From JAAYCI01 sp964371725 (lineage in GTDB: Bacteria; Bacillota; Clostridia; Oscillospirales; Ruminococcaceae), in the NCBI GenBank assembly GCA_964371725.1, contig CAYJNQ010000004.1, positions 1-64,000 on the forward strand: DNA of 64,000 nucleotides, written 5' to 3'. The notes under the pieces are model-generated. The model saw only the letters and a program-made list of their open reading frames with translations. It was not told the origin of the DNA and searched no databases. Positions 27,248 to 35,570 of this stretch are shown here, in pieces (within the stretch, counting starts at the first letter, position 1; each line of letters opens with the position of its first letter). Both the position numbers and the translations under genes were made by a program.

Positions 27248-29353
27248 TTGAAAACGAATTTGGAAACAAAATGGACACCCCTTGCAAAAAAGAGGCTCGG
27301 TTGTGTGTTTGTTGTTGTTCTATTTTTGCTTGTTTCTTTTTATGAGGCAAGCAGACGTATGACACAAGTCGACTTTGTAATTACAAATGGAGATTTTCAA
27401 ACTTACAACGTTCTACGGCGTTTTTTAGAGGGGCAGATTCCCTATTTTGAGTTTTCAAACTACCTTGGGGCCGCGCCACTGTTTTGCTTAGCACCTTTAC
27501 TTCTTTTTCAAAACACCTTTGCAGGTAGCCTGTTTGTTTCCCACTTTGTTTCGGCCTTGTTTTTTATGCTGTTTGTCTGGCTTGTGTTCTATCTCATCAC
27601 AAAGCAATTTTGGTTGGCCGGCCTTGCCGCCGTTTTCATTCCACTTTTCACCTCTACAAAACTATTTTTGCGGTTTGTCCCCCACTTCGGCTACCCCATC
27701 ACGCATTATTTCGAGCTTCTTTTATACCCCGGTAACTCAGTGCGCATCCTGCGCATGGGGCTCATGCTTGTTTTTGCCTTTTTATTGCTTGTGTATGCAA
27801 AGCGAAACCCCACGCGCTCTTTGCAGCAGGCCCTGCTTTCGCCACGTTTTCTTTGCATCGCCGGCTTTTTGGCAGGCCTTGGCCTTACTTGGAGCAACGA
27901 CTTCGGCTTTGCGGTTTTGGCTGCTGCATCCGGCATCGTGCTGGCCGTTTTCGCGGCTTATTTTTTCCAGAAAGCAAACCGCAGTTTTAAACACTTCTTT
28001 GGCCTGGTTTTTGCCTGGTTTGGCTCTGCCCTATGCGGTGGTCTTGTTTCCATTTTGCTCATCACGCGTTTTCACCCCCTTTCTTGGCTTATTGACACGG
28101 TGCAAATCGGCCAATGGCAATACTGGTATTTCGGCACAAATCCGAATGAAAAAATCACCCATATACTTCAACTTTTTTTTCTGTCCGATGTCAGTTTTGT
28201 GCGTCGTTCTCTTTTTCTTATCGCCCTTTCCTGTTTGTTTTTCCTTCTCTGGCTCTATTGGCTGGTTACCAACAAGATGACAAATCATCGATTGATTTAT
28301 TCATTTCTTGTTGCCACCATTAACATTGCCGCCCTTGGCTATATGTACGGCAGCGGTAATTTTCATTTTGAAGAGGGCTTGATTTGCCTTTTTTTGCTCT
28401 CTTCGATGGCTCTTATCGTGCTGTGTGTTTACAAAGGTATCCTCAAAGTTGCACCGATGATTGCAGGCCTCCCCACCGGGGTCCTGATCAATCGCTGCAC
28501 TGCCGGCCTGTTGTCGGTTTCACTTTTGCTTGTTTCCTATGTTTCCTATACCCATTTTTCGGCCAGAACCACAATCGATACAGAAAACCCCCACTATGTT
28601 CCGGCACTTGGCGGTGTTACCCAATATGCCCCGGCCTTGGAAGAGATGGCCAACGTTGTGGGCGATTCCCCACTGTTTTCCAGCTATGCCACGGCGCCGG
28701 AAGTGGTGCTGGATACCCAGCAACCCACAGGTTCCGATTACATCATTCACGCACTTGGCGAGGATAGCTTTGAGGCTTATCTGCATGAATTTGAAACCGG
28801 GGATTATCCCTTTGCACTGACTACCAACCTATTTTCCTGGCCTTGGGAGGCCTTTCAAAGCAATGTTGTGAAAAACAGCTGGCCTTTTTACAAGACACTT
28901 TACGAGCGGTATTCAGTGCAAGGTATTTACGGAGATTGGATGCTTTGGCAGCAAAATCCACCGGGCGAAACCAATACAATTTTGGCAAACAACACCGTGT
29001 CCATGCGCCAAACAGACCCACAAACCGTTGAAATTGAAGTGAACAGTGATGCAACACAGCCGGGGCTTATGGCTCATTTGTCTGTCCATTACACCACCCA
29101 AAGAGAATGGAACTTGTTTTCGTTGCAAACCTTTCGCACCGCCACCTATGTTCACAACGAGCTAAGCTCTCATTCAAACAACAGGTTTGATGGATATTTT
29201 ATTCCAAACGAAGCCGCAGGGCGGCCACTCATGGTTGAGTTGACAAACGGTAGCGCGCACATTCAAATTTCCTCCCTACCGGCCGCGTGCACCACCTTGC
29301 AGGTGGATTCTGTCACCGTTTCAGATAGGCTTTATTTTGTCAATTCCACTTAG
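27248..29353 (+). CDS. Large polytopic membrane protein, possible GT-C glycosyltransferase
   Basis: A 701-residue protein with an N-terminal helix, about eleven more helices up to residue 430, and an extracytoplasmic C-terminal domain of roughly 250 residues. The first outer loop holds the acidic segment VITNGDFQTYNVLRRFLEG, placed like the catalytic aspartate loop of GT-C lipid-dependent glycosyltransferases; I see no stronger family mark. The start TTG at 27248 has an AGAGG site 8 bases upstream. It sits 25 bases after the dehydrogenase gene and is probably co-transcribed with it. Confidence 0.6.
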   Translation: MKTNLETKWTPLAKKRLGCVFVVVLFLLVSFYEASRRMTQVDFVITNGDFQTYNVLRRFLEGQIPYFEFSNYLGAAPLFCLAPLLLFQNTFAGSLFVSHFVSALFFMLFVWLVFYLITKQFWLAGLAAVFIPLFTSTKLFLRFVPHFGYPITHYFELLLYPGNSVRILRMGLMLVFAFLLLVYAKRNPTRSLQQALLSPRFLCIAGFLAGLGLTWSNDFGFAVLAAASGIVLAVFAAYFFQKANRSFKHFFGLVFAWFGSALCGGLVSILLITRFHPLSWLIDTVQIGQWQYWYFGTNPNEKITHILQLFFLSDVSFVRRSLFLIALSCLFFLLWLYWLVTNKMTNHRLIYSFLVATINIAALGYMYGSGNFHFEEGLICLFLLSSMALIVLCVYKGILKVAPMIAGLPTGVLINRCTAGLLSVSLLLVSYVSYTHFSARTTIDTENPHYVPALGGVTQYAPALEEMANVVGDSPLFSSYATAPEVVLDTQQPTGSDYIIHALGEDSFEAYLHEFETGDYPFALTTNLFSWPWEAFQSNVVKNSWPFYKTLYERYSVQGIYGDWMLWQQNPPGETNTILANNTVSMRQTDPQTVEIEVNSDATQPGLMAHLSVHYTTQREWNLFSLQTFRTATYVHNELSSHSNNRFDGYFIPNEAAGRPLMVELTNGSAHIQISSLPAACTTLQVDSVTVSDRLYFVNST

Positions 29354-29406
29354 AGCATGTCATGCATGCCGAGTAGCCCCCGCGGGCATTTACTCAGAAA
29401 TGTGAA

Positions 29407-29440
29407 ATATCCCCCGGCTGTGAATACAGCCGGGGGATAT
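29407..29440. terminator. Strong palindrome between convergent genes
   Basis: Perfect 14-bp inverted repeat ATATCCCCCGGCTG around TGAATA, between the membrane protein gene and the convergent reductase gene. Its outer 12 bp match the palindrome at 14999-15027. It probably terminates both transcripts. Confidence 0.75.
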
Positions 29441-29453
29441 GGTTTGCATTGGC

Positions 29454-30434
29454 TTATTCTGGTTTCACACCATACACAATTTTTTGTCGTGTGTATAAGA
29501 AGTTTTGCTTGTGCGCGTTGATTTGTAAAAACTGGGCATGGGGATGCTCTTCTGTGGTAAAATGCTGAAACGCCCCAAAACCGACGCTGCCACCCACATA
29601 CACGGTGGAATAATTGATAAACATTTCATCCATTGCCCCAATGCTCAAAAGATAAGTCATGTAAGAGGGCGCCTCAATAAGCAAACGCATATAGCCCAGC
29701 TCGCGCAAAATCTTCAGCAGAGCCTCACCGTCTGTTTTTCCTTCTTCGCCGGTGGCTACCACCAAAATCTTGCCCGCACTTCCCTTTAATTTCTCGTTGA
29801 TTGCCACCATGTCTACTGCGTCTTTTGTGGCATAGGGGCCGATTTCCACAATTGGTTTTTTGAAGTTTTCTTTTAAGAATTCCAGGCCTTTCGGGGAGGT
29901 TGCGATCATCACGGTGGCGTCCAAATCGAACACCTTGTGCTCCAAAGGAATGTCGGTTCCATCAAAAGAAACCACAACATGTGCCGGGCAAACATGGCTT
30001 TTCCCCATCAGCGGAACGCGTGCCTCGGCCAACTCTTTATCAAAACAAGCGGCTGTCATGGTTTCTTCCATGGCCATGGTTTTGGCACCCACCACAACGG
30101 CATCCGCATAGGAACGAAGCATATTGAGCACCCAAAAATCGGAAAATCCACCTTCTGGGTCCAAGGCATTTTTACTGGATACCAAAGGGCCTTGGGGGTC
30201 GTCCATGAATGCAATTTTCCCATCTACCGACACCACAATGGACGCAAACGTATAGGGTCTGTCTGCCGGTGCCGGTGGAAAATACACCTCACCAAACACA
30301 TCCTTTACCTTGGGATGTGTTTCTTTGTCCGGCGAACTTTCTTTGATTTCGGCAAGTTGCACTTCATCTTTTAAAAGCGGTGTCTGCCGTATTGCATCCG
30401 ACGGAAAATCCAGCATAAAATAACCTGATTCCAT
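29454..30434 (-). CDS. RibD C-terminal / dihydrofolate-reductase-fold protein
   Basis: A 326-residue protein with the reductase fold of the RibD C-terminal domain: RPYTFASIVVSVDGKIAF near 59-76, LRSYADAVVVGAKTM for NADPH binding, and VEIGPYATKD and LLIEAPSYMTYLLS later. There is no deaminase domain, and no other riboflavin genes are nearby, so it is best called a DHFR-family reductase of unknown substrate. ATG 30434 follows GAGGGGA. It has a separate promoter with a palindromic operator (30479-30493) and is not part of the cobalamin transcript, although it lies just downstream of it. Confidence 0.8.
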   Translation of the reverse strand: MESGYFMLDFPSDAIRQTPLLKDEVQLAEIKESSPDKETHPKVKDVFGEVYFPPAPADRPYTFASIVVSVDGKIAFMDDPQGPLVSSKNALDPEGGFSDFWVLNMLRSYADAVVVGAKTMAMEETMTAACFDKELAEARVPLMGKSHVCPAHVVVSFDGTDIPLEHKVFDLDATVMIATSPKGLEFLKENFKKPIVEIGPYATKDAVDMVAINEKLKGSAGKILVVATGEEGKTDGEALLKILRELGYMRLLIEAPSYMTYLLSIGAMDEMFINYSTVYVGGSVGFGAFQHFTTEEHPHAQFLQINAHKQNFLYTRQKIVYGVKPE

Positions 30435-30478
30435 ATAAGTCCCCTCTTTCTTTTTGGTTGACTTTCAAGCTTTACAAC

Positions 30479-30540
30479 TACAACCAAGTTGTATGTACAT
30501 CATGCATCAATAGTATACACCATCGGGCACTTATTTTAAA
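30479..30540 (-). promoter_or_regulatory. Promoter with MarR/OhrR-like palindrome ahead of the reductase gene
   Basis: On the minus strand TTTAAA (30535-30540), a 17-base spacer and TATACT (30512-30517), followed 18 bases later by the palindrome TACAAC-CAA-GTTGTA (30479-30493). Form and spacing recall OhrR-type operators; a repressor bound there would block transcription. Confidence 0.5.
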
Positions 30541-30617
30541 GTGTTTTTACTCTTTTTTTCTAGATAGGGTCAACACCGGATGCTCAGGCATTTGATTTCA
30601 ACCTACTTCAACACCAG

Positions 30618-31592
30618 CTACCCGATGTCTCCGGCCTCTATGAGCTTTGCAATTCCCGGTGCATAATAGCTTAGTAAAATATCGCATCCTGCCCGGTAAA
30701 TGCTCACAGTGGTTTCACAAATCATCTTTTGCTCGTCGATGCACCCGCTGGCCGCAGCCGCTTTTATCATGGCGTATTCCCCGCTCACGCTATAGGCCGC
30801 CACCGGCAAATTCACCTGCTGCGATACACGATGAATGACATCCAAATAGGAAAGAGCCGGTTTCACCATCACAATGTCTGCCCCTTGCTGCACATCCAAG
30901 AGTGCTTCCTTCACACTTTCCTTCACATTGTGATAATCGATTTGGTAGCCTTTCCTGTCTCCAAAAACCGGCGCAGAATCGGCTGCCTCCCGAAAAGGTC
31001 CATAGAAAGAAGATGCATATTTAACCGCGTAAGACATCATGGGTAAGTGGGTGTATCCCGCGTTGTCTAAGGCATTGCGGATACCCAAAATTCTGCCGTC
31101 CATCATGTCGGAAGGCGCCACCATATCACTGCCGGCCTCGGCATGGGACAAAGCCACTTTTGCAAGATATGCAATGCTTTCATCATTGAGAACTTCCTCT
31201 TTGTCTATCACACCGCAGTGGCCGTGGCTTGTATACTCGCACAGGCAAACATCGCTGATATAGAAAAGCTCCGGCACCTCCTTTTTGGCGCGTTTCAATG
31301 CCCTTTGTATCACACCGTCTTCGTTGTATGCACCACTTCCAAGCTCATCTTTCTCGTTTGGAATGCCAAACAACATCACACTTTGCACGCCTGCTTTCGC
31401 AACACGCTCCAGTGCTTTCGGCAATGCATCGATGGAATAGCGAAACTGACCCGGCATCGAGGCAATTTCCGTCACCTTGTCTTCCTCTGTTACAAACAGA
31501 GGATAAATCAAACTCTTTGTGCTCAGCCTTGTTTCCCTTGTCATCTCGCGGATGTGCCCGCTTCCCCTAAGCCTTCTCGGTCTTTCCAGCAT
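30618..31592 (-). CDS. hemB: Porphobilinogen synthase (5-aminolevulinate dehydratase)
   Basis: A 324-residue enzyme that condenses two 5-aminolevulinates to porphobilinogen in the cytosol. The zinc site DVCLCEYTSHGHCG is intact, the Schiff-base lysines are in SYAVKYASSFYGP and MVKPALSYLDV, and TRETRLSTKSLIYPLFV is the usual start region. ATG 31592 has AGAGGGAGA upstream, better than the longer frame. It is the last gene of the cobalamin operon, 11 bases after cobA-hemD. No clear terminator follows it. Confidence 0.96.
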   Translation of the reverse strand: MLERPRRLRGSGHIREMTRETRLSTKSLIYPLFVTEEDKVTEIASMPGQFRYSIDALPKALERVAKAGVQSVMLFGIPNEKDELGSGAYNEDGVIQRALKRAKKEVPELFYISDVCLCEYTSHGHCGVIDKEEVLNDESIAYLAKVALSHAEAGSDMVAPSDMMDGRILGIRNALDNAGYTHLPMMSYAVKYASSFYGPFREAADSAPVFGDRKGYQIDYHNVKESVKEALLDVQQGADIVMVKPALSYLDVIHRVSQQVNLPVAAYSVSGEYAMIKAAAASGCIDEQKMICETTVSIYRAGCDILLSYYAPGIAKLIEAGDIG

Positions 31593-31603
31593 GGTTTCTC
31601 CCT

Positions 31604-33076
31604 CTATTCTTCCCTCATTTTCTCTGCCACACAAACCAGCTCTTCTACCAAACTATCCAAGCTTGCCTCTTTGGAAACAAAAGTTTCCATGCCATGACGC
31701 AAAGCTTCCTCTTGTGTTTTTTTTCCGATACAAACCGCCTTCACATTTTCTGCCGTTCCCATTGCCGCCACAAATCCTTGCACGGTGGAGGCGCTTGTAA
31801 ACACGGCCAAATCATTCTTTTGCAATACAAATGGAGCCACAGGCTCTAAAAAGGTTTCGTAGGCCGGCACCACGTGCAACCGGGCCCCACGTTTTTTCAG
31901 CTCATCTTCGCAATCGGACGGGGTATCTTTTGGCAAAAACAACAAGATGTTTTCCTGTTGTTCAAAAGGCAGCCCTGCCCCGAGTGCTTGCCCGCAGAAT
32001 GTGTCGGGAACATACTCCACAAGCACGCCGTGACTTTGCACGGCATCTGCCGTGGCTTTTCCCACAGCGGCAAATTTCACCTTAGGCAAACAACGAATGT
32101 CTGTTTTATTCTGTTGCAAGGTCTTGAAAAACACCTCTACAGACGCATCGCTTGTAAACAAAATCCAATCCATTTGGTCCAGTGCATCGAGGTGTTCCAA
32201 AATGGAAATTGGCTTGGTTTGAATGGTGGGCACACACAAAACCTCTGCGCCCAGCTCTTGCAATTTTTGTGTGATTTTGGAAGTTTTTCCCCGGGGCCTT
32301 GTAACAATTACGCGTGTTTTGCCCAGCACCCTGTCCTCTGCCCAGTGCAGCGAATGCGCCAGCGTGCACACACGCCCCACCAAAATAATTCCAGGGTAAC
32401 CGATGCTCGCCTCTTTCGCCCGCTTTGGCAGGTCCAAAACCGTGCTTACAATTCTGCGCTGGGCGGCCGTGGTACCCTTTTCCAAAATGGCCGCCGGTGT
32501 GTCTTTTGCAAGGCCGGCCTCTATGAGCCCTGTGCAAATATGCTCTACCTGGCCAACCCCCATCATAAAAACAAGTGTCGCATTTTTTAGTGCCACCAAG
32601 CTTTTGAAGTCAATGGTTTCTTTTTCGCCGCATTTTCTGTGCGCCGTGATGATATGAAGTTCCGATGCGTAACCCCGCTGTGTTACCGGTATGCCGGCAT
32701 AGGCCGGCACCGATAGGGCCGATGTAACCCCCGGCACCACTTCGAACGGTATTTTGTTTTGATAAAGCAGCTCAAGCTCTTCGCCACCGCGGCCAAACAG
32801 GAATGGATCCCCTCCTTTTAAGCGAACCACACGCTTGCCCAAAAGCGCCTGCTCGAGGAGAATTTCATTGATTTTTTCCTGCACGATGGTGTGGTTTCCA
32901 ATTTTTTTACCCACATAAACACGCTGTGCTTTGGGCGGCAACATGGCCAAAATCCCCTGCCCTACCAAGGCATCGTACACCACCACCTCGGCACGTTTTA
33001 GCACCTGCTCTCCCTTTAAGGTTAAAAGTCCCGCATCTCCGGGCCCCGCACCTACCAGCCAAACCTTTCCTTTCAT
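31604..33076 (-). CDS. cobA-hemD: Fused uroporphyrinogen-III C-methyltransferase and uroporphyrinogen-III synthase
   Basis: A 490-residue bifunctional enzyme. Residues 1-245 are SUMT (VGAGPGDAGLLTLKGEQVL, the VRLKGGDPFLFGRGGEE loop, VPGVTSALSVPAYAGIPVTQRG), making precorrin-2. Residues 250-490 are HemD (RVIVTRPRGKTSKI, ILFTSDASVEVFF, VFTSASTVQGF), closing the tetrapyrrole ring. This fusion is common in clostridia. The start overlaps the hemC stop (ATGA). Confidence 0.96.
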   Translation of the reverse strand: MKGKVWLVGAGPGDAGLLTLKGEQVLKRAEVVVYDALVGQGILAMLPPKAQRVYVGKKIGNHTIVQEKINEILLEQALLGKRVVRLKGGDPFLFGRGGEELELLYQNKIPFEVVPGVTSALSVPAYAGIPVTQRGYASELHIITAHRKCGEKETIDFKSLVALKNATLVFMMGVGQVEHICTGLIEAGLAKDTPAAILEKGTTAAQRRIVSTVLDLPKRAKEASIGYPGIILVGRVCTLAHSLHWAEDRVLGKTRVIVTRPRGKTSKITQKLQELGAEVLCVPTIQTKPISILEHLDALDQMDWILFTSDASVEVFFKTLQQNKTDIRCLPKVKFAAVGKATADAVQSHGVLVEYVPDTFCGQALGAGLPFEQQENILLFLPKDTPSDCEDELKKRGARLHVVPAYETFLEPVAPFVLQKNDLAVFTSASTVQGFVAAMGTAENVKAVCIGKKTQEEALRHGMETFVSKEASLDSLVEELVCVAEKMREE

Positions 33077-33936
33077 GCCATTATCCTTTCCGCCAAGGTT
33101 TCACCCAACTTTTGCGCCTCGTGTTTTTCGCCCAAAAGTTGCATGGTTTTGCATTCTTTTGTGGTCTCATTTTCATAAAACCCACACAGCAACATATCTT
33201 GCCCTTCTATTTGTGCAAATGCACCCACAGGCGCCGAACAACCGCCACCCAAGGCATTTACAAAGGCTCTCTCCGCCAGTGCCATCAGCATGGTGTTCGG
33301 ATGGTTGAGAGCCTTTGGCAACATCCAATCTTTTCGACCCTGGATGGCCAAAATCCCTTGCCCTGCCGCCGGAATCATTTCCTCTGTGCTCAAATATCTT
33401 CCAATGCGCCCCGCAAGCCCCATGCGTTTTAGCCCGGCCGCCGCCAGAATCAAGCAGTCGCACTCTCCGCTATCCAGTTTTCGCAGCCTTGTGTGAATGT
33501 TGCCTCGTGTGAACGTATACTGCGCCTCTGGGCATAGCTGCGAAAACTGCAGCCTTCGCCGCAAGCTGGAGGTTCCCACACGCTTTGTGATATCTCCCCC
33601 CGTTTTGTTTGCAAACACAAGCGCATCGCGTGCGTCGCCGCGTTTTAAAACTGCCAAAATGGGAAAATCCTCGTTTTCTTCTGCCGGCATATCTTTCAGG
33701 CTGTGCACAGCAAGGTCTATCACACCCTCTTGCAAAGCTTTGTCCAGTTCTTTAACAAACAACCCTTTGCCACCAATTTTATCAAGTGTCTTGTCTAAAA
33801 TGAGGTCGCCCGTGGTCTTGAGTGTCAGCAGTTCCAGCTTCACATTTGGATTTTCTTTTTGTATGCGCTCCATCACCAGCTTGGTTTGCGCAACAGCCAA
33901 TTTGCTATCGCGGCTTCCTACCACCAGTTTTTTCAT
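33073..33936 (-). CDS. hemC: Hydroxymethylbilane synthase (porphobilinogen deaminase)
   Basis: A 287-residue enzyme joining four porphobilinogens into hydroxymethylbilane. Visible are the N-terminal VGSRDSKLAVAQTKLV, DLAVHSLKDMPA, VGTSSLRRRLQ, and the dipyrromethane-cofactor cysteine in LGGGCSAPVGA. It overlaps the neighbouring genes at both ends by 4 bases. Confidence 0.96.
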   Translation of the reverse strand: MKKLVVGSRDSKLAVAQTKLVMERIQKENPNVKLELLTLKTTGDLILDKTLDKIGGKGLFVKELDKALQEGVIDLAVHSLKDMPAEENEDFPILAVLKRGDARDALVFANKTGGDITKRVGTSSLRRRLQFSQLCPEAQYTFTRGNIHTRLRKLDSGECDCLILAAAGLKRMGLAGRIGRYLSTEEMIPAAGQGILAIQGRKDWMLPKALNHPNTMLMALAERAFVNALGGGCSAPVGAFAQIEGQDMLLCGFYENETTKECKTMQLLGEKHEAQKLGETLAERIMA

Positions 33937-34397
33937 TCTATACCCTCTTCATCCAACCAATTTTGCATCTTTTTCCGTAAGTCGGCCGCCTTTTTGTGGT
34001 TGTCTCCCGAAGCCGTTATGCCCACAACGATGCTCTCGCCTTTGTAGGCAATACCCGGAAAGTAAAAATCGCACAATGATTTGTTGTGGCAGGCGTTGGC
34101 AAGGGCCCCAAAGTGGTGTGCATCGTGCACGATTTGCTCGTTGAGCGCCGCGTCCCCCGTGGCCGCCAGCACCATGTATGCACCCGTGCAATCCTCTTTA
34201 CAATAGGGCCTTTTTTCGAGGAGAATGCGTTTTTCCTCGGCCATGCTATGCAAGAAATCTGTACATTCTTTGCACACGAGCAAAATCGTGGCACCAAATT
34301 CGCAAAGCACACGCACACGCCTTTCGGCGATGTTTCCACCACCCACCACCAACACTTTTCTTTCGTTCAAATCCACAAAAAGAGGAAATTTCCGCAT
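33933..34397 (-). CDS. Precorrin-2 dehydrogenase (CysG-N / SirC-like), short form
   Basis: A 154-residue NAD-dependent enzyme that oxidises precorrin-2 to sirohydrochlorin. It begins FPLFVDLNERKVLVVGGGNIAERRV (Rossmann motif VVGGGNIAE) and later has NACHNKSLCDFYFPG and the ITASGDNHKKAADLR tail. It lacks the C-terminal helical domain of full Met8/CysG, so it probably does not chelate metal; cobalt insertion is left to CbiK. ATG 34397 has AGGGAGA upstream. Confidence 0.9.
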   Translation of the reverse strand: MRKFPLFVDLNERKVLVVGGGNIAERRVRVLCEFGATILLVCKECTDFLHSMAEEKRILLEKRPYCKEDCTGAYMVLAATGDAALNEQIVHDAHHFGALANACHNKSLCDFYFPGIAYKGESIVVGITASGDNHKKAADLRKKMQNWLDEEGIE

Positions 34398-34431
34398 TTT
34401 TGTTCTCCCTTTCGCTGCACCATGTGCACTT

Positions 34432-35070
34432 CTATGCGTCGCTTCTGCCACCGGCAAGATACAAAAGGGCGTTGCAGATGGCCGCCGCCACATTGCTGCC
34501 CCCTTTTCTCCCCTTTGCCACAATGCAGGGCACATCACCTTGTAAAATGAGCTCTTTGCTTTCCACCACATTGACAAAACCCACGGGCACCGCAATGATA
34601 AGCGCCGGCCTGAGCCCCTCTTCCTTTATCTGTCTGTCTAGCTCCAAAAGGGCTGTGGGTGCATTGCCCACGGCAAAAATCAATGGTCCTTTTTGCCGTG
34701 CCGCTTTTTCCATGGCGGCGCACGCCCTTGTTGTTCCCTTTTCTTTTGCACGCTTCGCCACGTCCTCATCCGCCATAAAACAGTGGATGTGGCACCCCAG
34801 TTTCTCAAGGGCCGCCTTGTTCACGCCCGAAAAGGCCATATTTGTATCTGTTGTGAAACAAGCGCCGTTTTCGATGGCTTGTAAACCCGCTTGCACACTG
34901 CCTTTTGAGAAATTGAGCGTGTGCTTATACTCGAAATCGGCTGTTGTATGAATGACCCGTTTGAGAATGGCCAGCTCCTCGCTTGGCAAATCTACCTGTC
35001 CGAGCTCCTCTGCAATCAGCTCCATGCTTCGCGCTTCAATTTCATTTGGTTTCACATGTTTTACTGTCAA
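34432..35070 (-). CDS. cbiC: Cobalt-precorrin-8 methylmutase
   Basis: A 212-residue enzyme moving a methyl group from C11 to C12 to give cobyrinate. The catalytic His is in RVIHTTADFEY; TDTNMAFSGVNK and FAVGNAPTALLELDR are family signatures, as is AVPVGFVNVVESKE. The 35-base gap to the next gene is the largest in the operon. Confidence 0.95.
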   Translation of the reverse strand: MTVKHVKPNEIEARSMELIAEELGQVDLPSEELAILKRVIHTTADFEYKHTLNFSKGSVQAGLQAIENGACFTTDTNMAFSGVNKAALEKLGCHIHCFMADEDVAKRAKEKGTTRACAAMEKAARQKGPLIFAVGNAPTALLELDRQIKEEGLRPALIIAVPVGFVNVVESKELILQGDVPCIVAKGRKGGSNVAAAICNALLYLAGGRSDA

Positions 35071-35570
35071 AATTCAACCCCCTTCCTCGCCGGAACACCT
35101 GCCTCGAACGGGTGCTTTCGGCACATCATTTCACTCACATAGTCTGCCCTTTCCAAAAAGAACGGCTGTGGGTCTCGTCCTGTTAGCACCAGTTCTTTGT
35201 CTTTTCCCCAGCCCTCCACGGCCGTTTGCAAAAGTTCTTTGTCTAAAAGGTTCAAATTGTATGCCGCCATTGCCTCATCTAAAACCAGCATATCGCACGG
35301 CATTTCCAGCGCCTCCCTCAGCAACTGTGTGTGCGCTTCTAAAAGCGTTGCTTTTTCCTCTTTTGTCATTTGGAAGCTGAATTTTTGGCTGTCTTTCCCG
35401 CGCAAAATCTGCAGGTTTTCTTCCCGTTGTAAAAACAGCACTTCCCCGGTTTCCCAACTTTTCAAAAACTGGAGCAACACCACTTTTTTTCCTCTGCCAA
35501 GGGCTCTTACCACTAAGCCAATGGCCGCCGTTGTTTTGCCTTTTCCGTCTCCACAATATAGATGTATCAT
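35067..35570 (-). CDS. btuR: Cob(I)yrinic acid a,c-diamide adenosyltransferase (CobA/BtuR type)
   Basis: A 167-residue enzyme that transfers the 5'-deoxyadenosyl group from ATP to Co(I) corrinoids. The P-loop YCGDGKGKTTAAIGL is at the very N-terminus, followed by VVLLQFLKSWETGE and the MLVLDEAMAAYN Walker B region. The usual N-terminal extension of enterobacterial BtuR is missing. It overlaps cbiC and cbiP by 4 bases. Confidence 0.94.
   Translation of the reverse strand: MIHLYCGDGKGKTTAAIGLVVRALGRGKKVVLLQFLKSWETGEVLFLQREENLQILRGKDSQKFSFQMTKEEKATLLEAHTQLLREALEMPCDMLVLDEAMAAYNLNLLDKELLQTAVEGWGKDKELVLTGRDPQPFFLERADYVSEMMCRKHPFEAGVPARKGVEF

Noticed and set aside
34178..34951. 257-codon plus-strand frame across the precorrin-2 dehydrogenase and cbiC genes
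   Set aside because: It spans two well-supported minus-strand genes, has no ribosome site and no recognisable motif.
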